Source of the DNA: Bacteroidota bacterium
Lineage (GTDB): Bacteria > Bacteroidota > Bacteroidia > Cytophagales > Cytophagaceae
Assembly: GCA_023391415.1 (NCBI GenBank)
Contig: JAEWAY010000033.1
Location: forward strand, 370,667-434,666
DNA length: 64,000 nt
Direction of reading: 5' to 3'
A program made the translations under genes and the position numbers. Every line of letters starts with the position of its first letter. Positions within the stretch are counted from its first letter, which is position 1. This document shows positions 34,301 through 44,400 of this stretch, in pieces. Below the pieces are notes generated by a model. It had not been told where the DNA came from and did not search any database. It worked only from the letters and a program-made list of their open reading frames with translations.

Positions 34301-35989
34301 ATCTATGGGTCCGTAGATATCGTCGGAGATTCCAACACGATCGATTTCAATATTCTCGGGCGACAGATCGATCTCGCCTCCATTCAACCTTTTATCAAAA
34401 AGCATGTATTTCGTCTCAATGGACGGCTCGATACTCGTGTTCGACTGGGAGGTACAATTCAGGCGCCCCGGCTTACCGGTGAGTTTCATTTTACAGGCGA
34501 AAATCAGATTGGCGTCGAAGCTACCAAGACATTATACTCTATCAGGGACGAACGGCTCAGCGTATCCAATACCAGCATTGATCTGAAAAACATCACCTTG
34601 TATGACAAGGATGGGAGCAAAGCCAGCCTGCGGGGAGAAATCCGTCATAACTTCATGAAGGATTTTTTTATGGACTTGCACCTGAGCGGCCGCAACTTTT
34701 TGTTTTTAAACAGCAAAGAGGCTGGCGTTGTCCCATTCTATGGTCGCCTGTACGCCGACCTGGATATGAGTATCAAAGGCCCTCAGGATAATATACGGGC
34801 CCGGCTTAAACTGGAAACCCGGGGAAAAACCGATATCTCCATGTCCCTCGCGAGTCCGGAAGCCAGCTACGAGACTCCTGATTATATTCGTTTTGTATCG
34901 CCAAATACCACGAACAGCGATGGTATCGCTATCAAAAGACAACCGGAAGAGGATAGTCTCGCCAAAGCGGGTGTGTCTCTCGCTTCTTTCAACATCACCG
35001 GAGAAATCAATGTCAACCGTCAGGCCAGAGTAAACATCATAGTAGACCCCACCAATGGCGACAAGATCTCCGCGCTGGGTTCCGGCGCCTTTCGTTTTGA
35101 GTTCGACTCGGAAGACGACATGAATCTTTTTGGCACCTACACCGTTGACGAAGGCAACTATACTTTCACCTTTCTCAACGTAATCAAAAAAGACTTTAAG
35201 ATCGACAAAGAAAGTACTATTAGCTGGCAGGGTGATCCGGCCGAAGGTATTCTGGACGTGGCCGCCCGCTATGAGACCAGAGCTTCCCGTACCGCTCTGG
35301 TGGAGGATCAACAAAGCTTCTTGAATCCGGAAGAGGCTAGAGCCGCGTCCCGGCCGATGCCGGTCAGAGTATTTCTGTTTCTCAAGGGCGAGCTTTCAAC
35401 CCCGGAAATCAGCTTTGACATTGAAATACCCGAAAGCGTTGAAAGCGGAGCGGGCAGCAGTCTGATCGCCCAGCGACTCAATCAGATCAAGTCGGAGCCG
35501 GGCGAGCTCAACAAACAGGTCATGGGGGTCATCGCCTTCAACCAGTTCCTGCCTTACGAAAGCTGGAATATTCAGGGAGGAGCGGGTACCAGCAACATAG
35601 CGGCCCAAAGCGTAAGCAAAGCGCTCAACGCGCAACTCAACCAGCTTACCGACAAACTGGGAGGGGTGGACATAGAAGTAAACGTTGAAAACAGCCAGAG
35701 TCTGAACCTGGAAACCTTCAACCTGATGGCTTCCAAGCAAATATCCGAACGGCTATCCGTTAGCGTTGGCGGCAACTTCAACTCAGGCGCCAATCCCGCG
35801 GGCGCTTCCTCCAATACCGTATTCGCCGGAGACTATATCATTTATTACCAGCTCAACCGTTCAGGCACACTGTCTCTTAAAATATTCAGCAAAAGCAATC
35901 CGGATTTATACCTCAACTACGTCCAGCAGGTATCAGGCATGACCATCCAGCACTCCAAACAGTTTGACCATCTCAAAAATATGTTTTAG
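31352..35989 (+). CDS. tamB: TamB-like translocation and assembly module protein (DUF490)
   Basis: 1545 residues. The N-terminal membrane anchor (IFFLFLIGGSLMVALVIHIP, about 13-33) leads into AsmA-like and long repetitive beta-strand regions. The TamB/DUF490 C-terminal domain occupies about the last 450 residues (YTVDEGNYTFTFLNVIKKDF, EARAASRPMPVRVFLFLKGE, NAQLNQLTDKLGGVDIEVN, VFAGDYIIYYQLNRSGTLSL). It bridges inner and outer membranes and helps insert outer-membrane proteins or carry lipids. Usually a BamA-family TamA partner lies beside it; none is visible here. It is a single-gene unit on the plus strand. Confidence 0.92.
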   Translation: MRLLKKIVQYLGIFFLFLIGGSLMVALVIHIPAVQRFAVTKATSFLSEKTGTHVHIGGFSLFLWDMVEITDLYVADQNSDTLIYVHRIGADLDFSRIVNRVVELNYVSLESARLAIRKKPEEAYNFQFLIDAFSPKDSSTNSSWEFFIETVRLKNIHFTLNDQETGLNLHASLGRSEAGIERLSPMPVIRDLYLQGTSLVLSTYTPAQKTRKESDAPPNPFQLTFQRVMIEQSEFRMDNEDVGKSIKGIDWNHLWIKDLATTVNRLVVTESSYGGAVRKMSFQEQSGFRLHDLAADIELDMPQLNFSLDHFSTPKSAFKGSLTARVPDLRNLRSVMDKITFDGDLDKTVLYSGDLFFFAPDLDTLAVLHDQSIRISGLVHGSVNDFSAEKLYVRLDEHNHVQGDFRIKGLSDPEHGSCQARVDEIATTGKTIHSLIPQSPGFNPLPLGKTRGDGTISGNLRKLSVDFDIESEAGHLKTDLKLGFDENYALTYTTGTLEARKIELGALLNQERLGKMDMKADFRTENRRIFFEKALIEAAEYNDYTYHGVEIAGTYENKNFEGHIVSSDSNARLNLHATLDLKDSLFVKINGRVGRLDLEALNFYPHPLVVSGHFAGYSRGDDIDRLEADIDVDSLSLSNDKYEYLIDSIIVSTGFKDSDRYIQAISGFFNIDIHGDFRFSELPAAGRHLLAHYYSGIENDPNKHVDHMRFAIRVRDTKGLIRMFAPSIETLRNVAFDGNWEGDRHLLSANLSVGELAFDKFSTTNLQSFIKADEEKVDLRVHSGPLTILDKIRISKPDINGFIIKDSLFFHLDLADSSHNSGVDIGGLLALKQDSFYLNLDKVHLELKGNHWDNDGQVRAVFVSDDFFIDNFHLKADTGQHIRISSTRSEQTYNILKAELKQVDLDEISRILPIGLHFDGILNASVRIEDPLGNPTIDGALSTSGLQVDKSGLGDLDIRFEKERLSEKLLIDGKLIGQISELDIYGSVDIVGDSNTIDFNILGRQIDLASIQPFIKKHVFRLNGRLDTRVRLGGTIQAPRLTGEFHFTGENQIGVEATKTLYSIRDERLSVSNTSIDLKNITLYDKDGSKASLRGEIRHNFMKDFFMDLHLSGRNFLFLNSKEAGVVPFYGRLYADLDMSIKGPQDNIRARLKLETRGKTDISMSLASPEASYETPDYIRFVSPNTTNSDGIAIKRQPEEDSLAKAGVSLASFNITGEINVNRQARVNIIVDPTNGDKISALGSGAFRFEFDSEDDMNLFGTYTVDEGNYTFTFLNVIKKDFKIDKESTISWQGDPAEGILDVAARYETRASRTALVEDQQSFLNPEEARAASRPMPVRVFLFLKGELSTPEISFDIEIPESVESGAGSSLIAQRLNQIKSEPGELNKQVMGVIAFNQFLPYESWNIQGGAGTSNIAAQSVSKALNAQLNQLTDKLGGVDIEVNVENSQSLNLETFNLMASKQISERLSVSVGGNFNSGANPAGASSNTVFAGDYIIYYQLNRSGTLSLKIFSKSNPDLYLNYVQQVSGMTIQHSKQFDHLKNMF

Positions 35990-36017
35990 ACCGGAATATT
36001 TTTTTACAACACTACGA

Positions 36018-36545
36018 TCATTCATTGCTGATCAGTACCTTATTGACATATCCACTTTTGCCCGCGTTATCTTCAATTTTCAGAATATACATCCCCGACT
36101 CCAGATGGCCCACATTCAATTCCATATATTCCCCTGTCACCTTTTCCCCGATTCGTTCCCTTCCAACCATATCAAGCAAGCGCAAATTGCCTCCTTGCAA
36201 CACGTCCGTGCCTAATCGCAGTCTCAAAACATCGCCTACCGGATTCGGATACACTTCCATTCCCCGATATATCCCGGCGACTCCGGTTACAACCGCCTCT
36301 TTTATTTCCAATGAGAAAATGGCGGTAGCGCTCAGACCCGACTCATCCGTAGCGATCAGCTTAACGGTTACAATCCCTGTCCACGAAGTATCCGCGATCT
36401 CCAATGAAAGAATACCAGCCTCCGATATTACAGGATTCAACACAGATATGTCAGACTCTACCTGCCAGACTATATCTGCCGGCAGGGTTTCATCATCCCA
36501 GATCATCGCCAACAGATTTAGTGGAGGAATGGATTCCCCTTTCAA
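36018..36545 (-). pseudogene. Remnant of a T9SS-sorted surface protein (C-terminal part only)
   Basis: The open frame encodes about 175 residues with no signal peptide and no ATG; the first in-frame codon for initiation is a TTG at 36543-36545 and an in-frame stop lies seven codons further upstream (TGA at 36564-36566). It begins in the middle of an Ig-like fold (PPLNLLAMIWDDETLPADIV) and ends with a full T9SS type A sorting domain (EVYPNPVGDVLRLRLG ... YILKIEDNAGKS). A real cargo would be much longer, so this reads as a truncated cargo gene. The sequence is not obviously frameshifted within the frame. Confidence 0.6.
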
Positions 36546-36626
36546 AATACTAATTCGGATAAATCACCCAAAGCGAAATATATGGCTATATTAAGCGTAT
36601 TCCCACAGTGACGAAACAGCATCTTG

Positions 36627-36983
36627 CTACCTCGTGTCTTCAGGGTCCTTCATCAGATATTTCCTTTCATACCAGGTCCAGGCCTTGGCTGAATACCGTG
36701 TTACCAATTTAAAAATCAGAAAACCCACCAGACCGGATATGACAAATTCCATCAGTTCGAAGGTATCCTGACTTACTAGTGTTTTTTTACGAAAATTGGC
36801 CACGCCCCACAAATTCCGAAAACTTTTCACCTCAAAAAATACGGAAAGATTATTATACGCGAGTACACCGGCGATATAGCCGATACCATGATTGAAAAAC
36901 TCCGCTACCGACTCTCTCAGTATCTTTTTGCGGGAGACATACTCGCCGATCTTATTGACCGACGAAGGGGAAAAACGTCGCAT
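36627..36983 (-). CDS. Small two-helix membrane protein, unknown
   Basis: 118 residues from the ATG at 36981-36983; a TTG at 37020-37022 could add 13 (131 in all). Hydrophobic segments lie around FNHGIGYIAGVLAYNNLS and ELMEFVISGLVGFLIFKLVT. The tail is basic then acidic (ERKYLMKDPEDTR). No family recognised. It is divergent from the WG-repeat gene. Confidence 0.55.
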   Translation of the reverse strand: MRRFSPSSVNKIGEYVSRKKILRESVAEFFNHGIGYIAGVLAYNNLSVFFEVKSFRNLWGVANFRKKTLVSQDTFELMEFVISGLVGFLIFKLVTRYSAKAWTWYERKYLMKDPEDTR

Positions 36984-37116
36984 ATGTTCAGAATTTAGAA
37001 TAAAATCGCGTAGCGCGCCCAATCATTTTGACTTTTCGGGAGTTCTTGTTATTATCAAACGTTCAGCGCTTGGTCGAGAAGCGCGTGGGCGGGGCCGCTT
37101 TTTTTCACTGAAATTT

Positions 37117-38298
37117 ATGAAAATTTTCTTTCTCCTGATTAGCCTTACGCTCTGTTTCACATCGCGCGAAACTCATGCCCAGACCTGGCTGGCAGCCGTG
37201 AAAAAGGACGGCAAATGGGGATATATCGACAACCAGGGTGAATGGGTTATCCAGCCCTCGTTTGACAAGGTCATGCCCTTCAGCGAAGGACTCGCCGCGG
37301 CCAACATAGGTTACAAATTCGATCCTCTGGACGCTGACAAATGTCAAACCGGCAAATGGGGTTACATCGACAAGACTGGCCAATGGGCCATAGAGCCGAG
37401 CTTCGAATCCGCTGAGAGTTTCCGGGAAGGATTCGCCAAAGTCAATGTGGGCGCGGTTTTTCGTCCGTACCAGGGGATAAGCCTCACCGGAGGCAAATGG
37501 GGTTTTCTGAACAAAGATGGGTCCTGGTTTATACAGCCCAACGATACGCTCTATACCTCCTTTTCCGAAGGACTTTGCGCGTTCAAAGCGCCCAAGGAGT
37601 CCAAGTGGGGATACATCGACAAGCAAAATCAGATCTGGATAGCTCCGGCATATTGGCAGACGGAAGAGTTTCACGACGGACTAGCCCCCGTTATGAAAGG
37701 AAGCGCCCGTTTCCAATACATCGACAAGCGAAATAAAGAGGCTTTTCCTTCAGAATTCAAAAAAGCCATTCCCTTTTCAGAGGGATTAGCCTTTGTTATA
37801 GACGCCGCGGGCAAACCCTCTTTCATAGATACCTCAGGCAAACCCGTCTTTACAATCGACAACCTGCAAAAAACTGAAAATATTCGTCTGTCTTTTTCTG
37901 AAAAACTCGCGCGCGCGCCTATTGAGAAAAACACCCTCGTACGTTATGGATTTATCAACATGGCCGGTCAATGGGTCACTGAGCCGGTATATGAGCTGGC
38001 GGATCAGTTCCATGATGGTCTGGCACTTGTATTTATCGATGTTTTCTACTTCTTTATCGACGCTTCCGGAAGAGAAATCTTCCGGCTGCCAGACGAGGTT
38101 GTGGAAGATTCCAAGACAAAGGTCATTTTCAAAGGAATACCACATCCAAATATTGGCCGATTCAATCATGGTCTTTGTAGGATAAAACAACTGGATCAAT
38201 GGGGATTTATCAACAAAACAGGTAAAACAGCCATCAAAGCGATCTTTGAAGACGCGTTGGATTTTTCCAATGCCGACGCGACCGGACAAGTTCGATAA
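37117..38298 (+). CDS. WG-repeat secreted protein
   Basis: 393 residues from the ATG at 37117, chosen because the next residues form a signal peptide (KIFFLLISLTLCFTSRETHAQ). An open frame continues 225 bases upstream, but its translation is not signal-like. About seven to eight WG/KWGYID-type repeats follow, e.g. GKWGYIDNQGEWVIQPSF, GKWGYIDKTGQWAIEPSF, GKWGFLNKDGSWFIQPND, DQWGFINKTGKTAIKAIF, each a small beta-propeller-like unit. WG-repeat proteins are extracytoplasmic and of unknown specific role; binding of ligand or peptidoglycan is plausible. Confidence 0.85.
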   Translation: MKIFFLLISLTLCFTSRETHAQTWLAAVKKDGKWGYIDNQGEWVIQPSFDKVMPFSEGLAAANIGYKFDPLDADKCQTGKWGYIDKTGQWAIEPSFESAESFREGFAKVNVGAVFRPYQGISLTGGKWGFLNKDGSWFIQPNDTLYTSFSEGLCAFKAPKESKWGYIDKQNQIWIAPAYWQTEEFHDGLAPVMKGSARFQYIDKRNKEAFPSEFKKAIPFSEGLAFVIDAAGKPSFIDTSGKPVFTIDNLQKTENIRLSFSEKLARAPIEKNTLVRYGFINMAGQWVTEPVYELADQFHDGLALVFIDVFYFFIDASGREIFRLPDEVVEDSKTKVIFKGIPHPNIGRFNHGLCRIKQLDQWGFINKTGKTAIKAIFEDALDFSNADATGQVR

Positions 38299-38530
38299 AG
38301 CGAGCCATGCTCAACGCAACCATGAAAATCGGCCAAGCGTATAACTATCTAATAACATTTTGTTTTCATATTCTTTAAGTGCGCGCTTCGGATCACCATC
38401 ACCACCCCTTTGATGGCCTGGAGCGCGTTTCTTTTGATACGGAAGAGCCCGGAAATGATCTTAGTTAAAAAAATCCTGATGACTTCTGTTTACTTTTTGG
38501 ATTGGAGTTTGTCGTACCAGATAAAAAGCC

Positions 38531-39103
38531 TTGAAAAGCGATAGCCAGATTATTGACGCTATAAAAAGCGGGGATCACGCCGCCGCCTTGTCTTTTTTGT
38601 ATAAAAGGACCCTTAAAAAAGTCCGCGCCTATATTATAAAAAACAGTGGGAGCAAAGAAGAAGCGGATGACATATTCCAGGAAGCGATCGTTATCTTTTT
38701 TCTTAAGGTAAAGGAAGGAAGCTTTCAACGCGAGCAAAGCGTCGATGGGTTTATTTTCGCCATAGCCCGCAATTTCTGGATAAACCGGGCCAGGAAACTG
38801 TCTTTGCACAAACAATATGAAAAGCGACTTTCCGCGGAAGATCTTATACTGGAACGGGATCAGCTCTCTCATATTCTGGACAGGGAAAAGTCGGCGGCGC
38901 TCCAGCGAGTATTCAATCAATTGGAAGAAAATTGTCGCCGGATTCTAAAGTATACCCTTTATGACCGGCTTTCGATGAAGGAAATTTGTGAAAAGATGGG
39001 GCATAAGAACGAAAATGTGAGCAAGGCCCAACACTATCGCTGCAAGCAATATCTGGTAAAACTCGTCAAGGAAAATAAAAACGTATTGGAAGCGCTGAGA
39101 TGA
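38531..39103 (+). CDS. ECF-type RNA polymerase sigma factor
   Basis: 190 residues. Region 2 shows SKEEADDIFQEAIVIFFLKV and region 4 shows LEENCRRILKYTLYDRLSMK then EICEKMGHKNENVSKAQHYR, an ECF sigma-70 helix-turn-helix. The start is a TTG at 38531; no in-frame ATG precedes the conserved start of region 2. The gene overlaps the next one by 4 nt (ATGA), which encodes its likely anti-sigma factor. Spacing and overlap indicate a sigma/anti-sigma operon. Confidence 0.85.
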   Translation: MKSDSQIIDAIKSGDHAAALSFLYKRTLKKVRAYIIKNSGSKEEADDIFQEAIVIFFLKVKEGSFQREQSVDGFIFAIARNFWINRARKLSLHKQYEKRLSAEDLILERDQLSHILDREKSAALQRVFNQLEENCRRILKYTLYDRLSMKEICEKMGHKNENVSKAQHYRCKQYLVKLVKENKNVLEALR

Positions 39104-40224
39104 AGTACGACAGACGGACATACGAGCTCGTAGAGGCCTACCTGAAGGGAGAGCTTAACGCCGAGGCGAACGAAGCCTTTGAGCTACTCCTGGCGGAAGA
39201 CGATAAACTGGCCTCGGAAGTGGAAGCGTGGATGCTGGCCAATAAAGCCATTGAAGCTTCCGCCTCCGAAGCGTTGAGAATGGAAATCCGCGAAGGAATG
39301 CGAAAACACGATCACGCCTATAAACTCAAATGGCGGATCGGAGGAGGCCTACTATTGACCGGCCTGTTGATAAGCGGGCTTCTGCTCGTACTGAAACCAG
39401 CACCGGAAACCATAGAGAACCCTGACAGGCTTCCAGAAATAAAGAAGGAAACTCCGCGGCCGGAACATAAGGATACTTTATCGCGGCCGGAACGGGCAAA
39501 CGGAGAATTTACACCTCGAACCGGCTCCATCAAGCGGATCGATTCCTCCCGCTTCTCGGCGAAAGTCGACCTTCTTCCAATACAAAATCCCGAAGACGTG
39601 ATAGCGGATCCGGAAACCGGCACGATAAACAAGGATGTAATTGACTCCGCGGTAGCTATATCGACGGAACCCGAAGCGCGAAGCGGCGCGGAAACTTCTT
39701 CGATCCCGATTCCAACAACCGATTGTTCCGGTCTTGTCTTCCGGCTACAACCCGAATTAAAGCCCGCTTGCGCGGACCGCGCGGACGGCGCGATTGAGTT
39801 TCTACAGGAAAGGATCGAAGGAGGCGCGCCTCCCTATCGGATCCGGCCCGCGGGTAGCGAGACCGCTTCCATGTATTACCCGGGACTCTCTTCCGGCGAC
39901 CACGCGTTTATTGTCTCAGACCGGAGTGGATGCATGGATACGGTCAATGTATACCTTCCCGGGAAAATATGTGGGGAACGAAACTTTGTGATCAATCCGG
40001 ACGCGGGCGAATCCTGGGAAACTCCCGTAAAGGATGGAGACGTTTTCGATATTCAGATCATGGATATGGGGGGCAACGTTGTTTTCGCGCGCGAACAGGA
40101 GCGAAAGTTCGCGTGGACGGGAATTAGTAATCAGGGATTCACTTTACCTTCCGGACTTTATGTATATTTGATCATGTTGGAAGATAAAACGAGCGTTAGC
40201 GGGCAAATCACTATTATCAGGTAA
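39100..40224 (+). CDS. Membrane anti-sigma-like protein with an extracytoplasmic T9SS-type (CHU_C-like) domain
   Basis: 374 residues. The N-terminal 75 (YELVEAYLKGELNAEANEAF) look like a zinc-less anti-sigma domain, followed by one membrane helix (about 80-98, GGLLLTGLLISGLLLVL) and a Pro/Glu-rich linker. The exterior part contains an Ig/SprB-like unit (PACADRADGAIEF, GGAPPYRI, SSGDHAFIVSDRSGCMDTVN) and a C-terminus with the gliding-motility/CHU_C pattern (FDIQIMDMGGNVVFAREQ, GFTLPSGLYVYLIML). The same C-terminal pattern occurs in the downstream exported protein 40241-41305. It is probably an anti-sigma factor whose outer part resembles secretion cargo, so it may report on T9SS state; that is inference. 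Confidence 0.75.
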   Translation: MKYDRRTYELVEAYLKGELNAEANEAFELLLAEDDKLASEVEAWMLANKAIEASASEALRMEIREGMRKHDHAYKLKWRIGGGLLLTGLLISGLLLVLKPAPETIENPDRLPEIKKETPRPEHKDTLSRPERANGEFTPRTGSIKRIDSSRFSAKVDLLPIQNPEDVIADPETGTINKDVIDSAVAISTEPEARSGAETSSIPIPTTDCSGLVFRLQPELKPACADRADGAIEFLQERIEGGAPPYRIRPAGSETASMYYPGLSSGDHAFIVSDRSGCMDTVNVYLPGKICGERNFVINPDAGESWETPVKDGDVFDIQIMDMGGNVVFAREQERKFAWTGISNQGFTLPSGLYVYLIMLEDKTSVSGQITIIR

Positions 40225-40240
40225 GACCGAAAAGACACTT

Positions 40241-41305
40241 ATGGGAGCTATCAAAAGAAACCATGTTTTAAGCATACCGTTTTTCCTAATCGCGATGATT
40301 GGTTACAGCCAGTGTCCGGTTTCCAACGGCTGCTATTCCCGGATACAGGTTAACGCGTATTGTCTGGAAGATGATCGTAGCGTACTGGACGCGGTGTCGG
40401 ACGGCTTTTCCGGAGAGTGGCTTGTAATTTCAGGAGACTCCGCCAACATAAGCCATCTATCCAGAAACCAGATTGAAGTCCGGCCGGTAAAAGAAACCAT
40501 TTACGCGTTTCGCTCCCTGCATTATGGAACAAACCTCATTCCCTATGGTCACTTCGATACGCCGGTAGTCAAATTCGCTTCCGATTATACCTTCAAAGAC
40601 AGCGCTGAAGGTGGATTTCGTTTCGAAAACTACACCATCGTATCCAATCCCTCAGAAGTTATTCCGGCGTTTGTAACCCGGACCGACCATACAGGCAACC
40701 ATGGCTATATGTTGTTGGTTGATGGCAGTAAAGATACGTCGATGGCCTTTTATATCGACACGGTCTTTCTGACGGCGGGCACAAGCTATACGCTGAATTT
40801 CTACGCGGCCAATATTCATAAAGACTTGTCCAAGGAAGATTACAATACTGCGATCATAGGAATCTATATCGACGACCTCCAGATATACGTGGACACATTA
40901 CCTCATGATACCGTATGGGTTCCTTTTAAACATACCTGGATCGCGAACCAAACCGGGAAAGCGACTATCAAGCTTCGCGGGCTGAGAGGAACGACAAAGG
41001 AAAACGATTTTGTCGTGGACGATCTTTCCCTGAAAGCCGTTTTTTCATCCGAAGACCAACTTAAACTGAAGCCCTGCAATACTTTTCAAGTCTTTTCTCC
41101 CGATGGCGACGGACTCTATGACGCTTTTTACATAAAAGAGCCGGGAATCGCCAAAATTTACAATCCCCAAGGCTCGCTTGTGCGCGAACTATCTACACCC
41201 GCGCACTGGGACGGCAGGAATCAGACTGGCGAGATGGCCCCCACCGACTACTATACTATTATTGTCAATGAGCAAAAAGTGCTTCGCGTCACGCTCATGC
41301 GATAA
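40241..41305 (+). CDS. Secreted protein with T9SS type B sorting (CHU_C) domain
   Basis: 354 residues. A signal sequence (VLSIPFFLIAMIGYSQ) precedes a region resembling carbohydrate-binding modules (YGHFDTP, FYIDTVFLTAGTSYTLNFYA, VVDDLSLKAVF). The last 85 residues match the type B domain: CNTFQVFSPDGDGLYDAFYI and HWDGRNQTGEMAPTDYYTI. It lies 16 nt after the anti-sigma gene and is therefore part of the sigma/anti-sigma/cargo trio. Predicted to be surface-attached or released via T9SS; target unknown. Confidence 0.8.
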   Translation: MGAIKRNHVLSIPFFLIAMIGYSQCPVSNGCYSRIQVNAYCLEDDRSVLDAVSDGFSGEWLVISGDSANISHLSRNQIEVRPVKETIYAFRSLHYGTNLIPYGHFDTPVVKFASDYTFKDSAEGGFRFENYTIVSNPSEVIPAFVTRTDHTGNHGYMLLVDGSKDTSMAFYIDTVFLTAGTSYTLNFYAANIHKDLSKEDYNTAIIGIYIDDLQIYVDTLPHDTVWVPFKHTWIANQTGKATIKLRGLRGTTKENDFVVDDLSLKAVFSSEDQLKLKPCNTFQVFSPDGDGLYDAFYIKEPGIAKIYNPQGSLVRELSTPAHWDGRNQTGEMAPTDYYTIIVNEQKVLRVTLMR

Positions 41306-41457
41306 ACCGGCCCATCAGTCTTCACGCGCTTCCGCTCCATCGCTCTGTAAAATTTCAGGTCCGGCTGTTTACTTCCCTTGGTAGACGTTGTAGAACATCT
41401 TTGTATACCAACAACAAAAGCCTTTACTATTTACTGACTTAAAAACCGGAAGAATTT

Positions 41458-44400
41458 ATGAATTACTTTTATCAAACGTTCAGCTATTTGCTATGTATCT
41501 GTCTGATGGCTGGAACATACATGAAGGCCTTCGCCCAGGATCAATGCGCGCCGGTAGGCTGGGCTACACAAAATGGAGGCACGACCGGAGGAGGAAGCGC
41601 GGCCCCGGTTACCGTTACTACTATCTCGCAATTGCAAACGGAAGCGAAGTCCGGATCAGCCAAAGTGATCTACGTGAGTGGAGTTATTGGTTCGGGAGTC
41701 AATACGCGGGTGGTCGTTTCCTCCAACAAAACCATTATCGGGTTGCCCGGAGCGAAGCTGATAGGCGGAATGGATATCAAAGACGCCAAAAACGTCATTG
41801 TGCGAAATCTCATTATTCAGGGACCCGGGGCGGTAGACGTTGACGGAGTAGACTGTATGACAATCCAGAACTCTACGAACGTATGGGTGGATCATATGGA
41901 AATATACGACGGGCAGGACGGCAACCTGGACGTGGTCAACGGCTCGAACTATGTTTCGATCACCTGGTGCAAGTTTCATTATACTTCCGCTTCCAAAGAC
42001 CATATGTTTAGCAATCTGATCGGAAATTCAGACAGCAAGACCTCCGATCGGGGCAAACTAAAAGTAACGATGCAATACAACTGGTGGGCGACCGGGGTAA
42101 AGGAGCGTATGCCCAGAGTCCGCTTTGGAGAAGTGCACGTCGTGAACAATCTGTTTGACAGTCCGAACTCCAGTAGCTGCGTACGAGCGGGAAAAGAGGC
42201 TAACCTTCTCGTAGAAGGCAATGTATTCAGAGGAGTCAAAAAGCCCGTCGACCTGTATAATAACGACTTTACAGCGGTAACCTCCAAAGACAACCTGTTT
42301 TTCAATACGTCGGGAAACCAGGCTGGAAGCGGAAATTCATTCAGCCCGCCTTATTCTCTCGCAAAAACGCCGGCCGCGCAGGTAGAAGCCCTGGTAAAAT
42401 CCAAAGCGGGGGCGACTCTCGCGGGCCCCGACTGTGGAGGAGAAGTCTCCAATAAAGCTCCGGAAGTTTCTCTGGAAAGCCCGGCCAATGGAAGCGCCTA
42501 TACCGCTCCCGCTTCTGTGAATCTTTCCGCGAAAGCGAATGACCCCGACGGCACTATTGAACGTGTAGAGTTCTGGAGCAACGGCGCCATGCTTTCTTCG
42601 GACAATAGCAGTCCCTATAGTTTCGCGTGGAACAATATAGGAGCAGGCGACTACAGCGTCTACGCGAAAGCGTTTGACAATAAAGGCGCCTCTACTCAAT
42701 CCGCGATCATACAAATAAATGTAAAAAACGCTCCCGACAAAGATTGTAACGGAGTGGCGGGAGGATCGGCTTATCTGGACGAATGTGACGTCTGTGTTGG
42801 CGGCAATACCGGCAAAAACCCCTGTACACCATCAAGCGGAAATTGCATCCTGACAAAGCCCTCTTTTGAGCTCGCGGGCTACGCCTCTATGAACGGAGGA
42901 ACAACCGGAGGAAAAGGGGGCGAGGAAGTGACAGTAGCGACCGGAACGGATCTGCAAAACGCGATCAAAAACAAAGGCGACAATCCTCTTGTCATATATG
43001 TAAACGGGACCATTACTCCGGCCAATTCACCCGGACTATCCAAGATTGATATCAAGGACGCGTCGGACATTTCCATTATCGGCATTGGAGTATCGGGCGA
43101 ATTTAACGGGATCGGTATCAAAATATGGAGAGCCCGGAATATCATCATTCAAAATGTGAAGATTCACCATGTACTCACCGGCGACAAGGATTGTATCTCC
43201 ATTGACGGCCCTTCAAGCCATATCTGGATCGACCACTGCGAACTCTACAATGAATATGAAGGAGTCGGCAAAGATTACTACGACGGTCTGCTCGACGCCA
43301 AAGGCGAGTCGGAATATATCACATATTCCTGGAATTATCTGCACAATAGCTGGAAAGCCAGTCTCGTGGGCAATTCCGAATCCGATATCTATGATCGGAA
43401 AATAACGTATCATCATAACTATTTTGAGAATATCAATTCCAGACTTCCTCTTTTCAGAGGAGGCAGCGGTCATCTTTTCAACAATTATTATAAGGATATA
43501 AAGGAAACCGGAATCAACGCCAGAATCAACGCTTGCCTCAAAATTGAGAACAACTACTTTGAAAACGTAACCAATCCCTATGTCACGGCCTATAGCGATA
43601 TAGACGGATATGGGGACATCTCCGGAAACATACTGGTCAACAGCCCGTTCAAATACTCCTCGGATGAACGGGAACTAAAAAGTTGCGCGGCCGTCGTACC
43701 CTATCAATACGGGCGGTATCTCAACTGCGCCGAAGCGGTAAAAAGTATCGTGACGACTTACGCGGGGATTGGGAAACTCGATGGTTCCGTCAATCAACCA
43801 CCTACCGCCCATATCGCGACTCCCTCGACAGGAACAATTTTCAGTCTGGAAGGGCCGATACAAGTAAAAGTGTCCGCCTCCGACCCCGATGGTTATGTAT
43901 CCAAAGTAGAACTCTATTCAAATGACCAGTTAATAGAGACAAGCTCTTCGGCGCCTTATGATTTCCAGTGGCGACCTTCAACGACCGGTATCTTCGTTTT
44001 ATCGGCCAAAGTATACGACAATCAGGACGCTTCATCTTTCTCTTCATCAGTCATAGTGGAAATAGCGGGGCCATCAGGCCCAATCGACTGCCATGGCGAT
44101 CTTGATGGCGACGCGACCATCGACCAATGTGGCGTATGCAGTGGCGGCAATACGGGAAAAATGGCTTGCGAAGGCTTTATGGAAGCGGAATACGCCTGTA
44201 ATTTGGACGGAGAATGGGAAAATAAAAACGGTGGCTACTCCGGTACCGGCTACCTAAATACCACAAATACCATTGGTAGCTTCATCGAATGGGCCATAGA
44301 GACAAACGCCGAGAAAACTTATACGCTCGCCTTCAGATACGCGAATTCGGGCGACGCCGACCGGCCGGCGAGTCTGATTGTCAATGAAGTCATGGCAAAC

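Noticed and set aside
34706..35314. 202-residue minus-strand frame inside tamB
   Set aside because: Shadow of the TamB C-terminal domain, which carries clear DUF490 patterns on the plus strand.
36892..37116. N-terminal 75-codon extension of the WG-repeat protein
   Set aside because: The translation is not signal-like and overlaps the divergent small membrane gene; the internal ATG starts a clear signal peptide.
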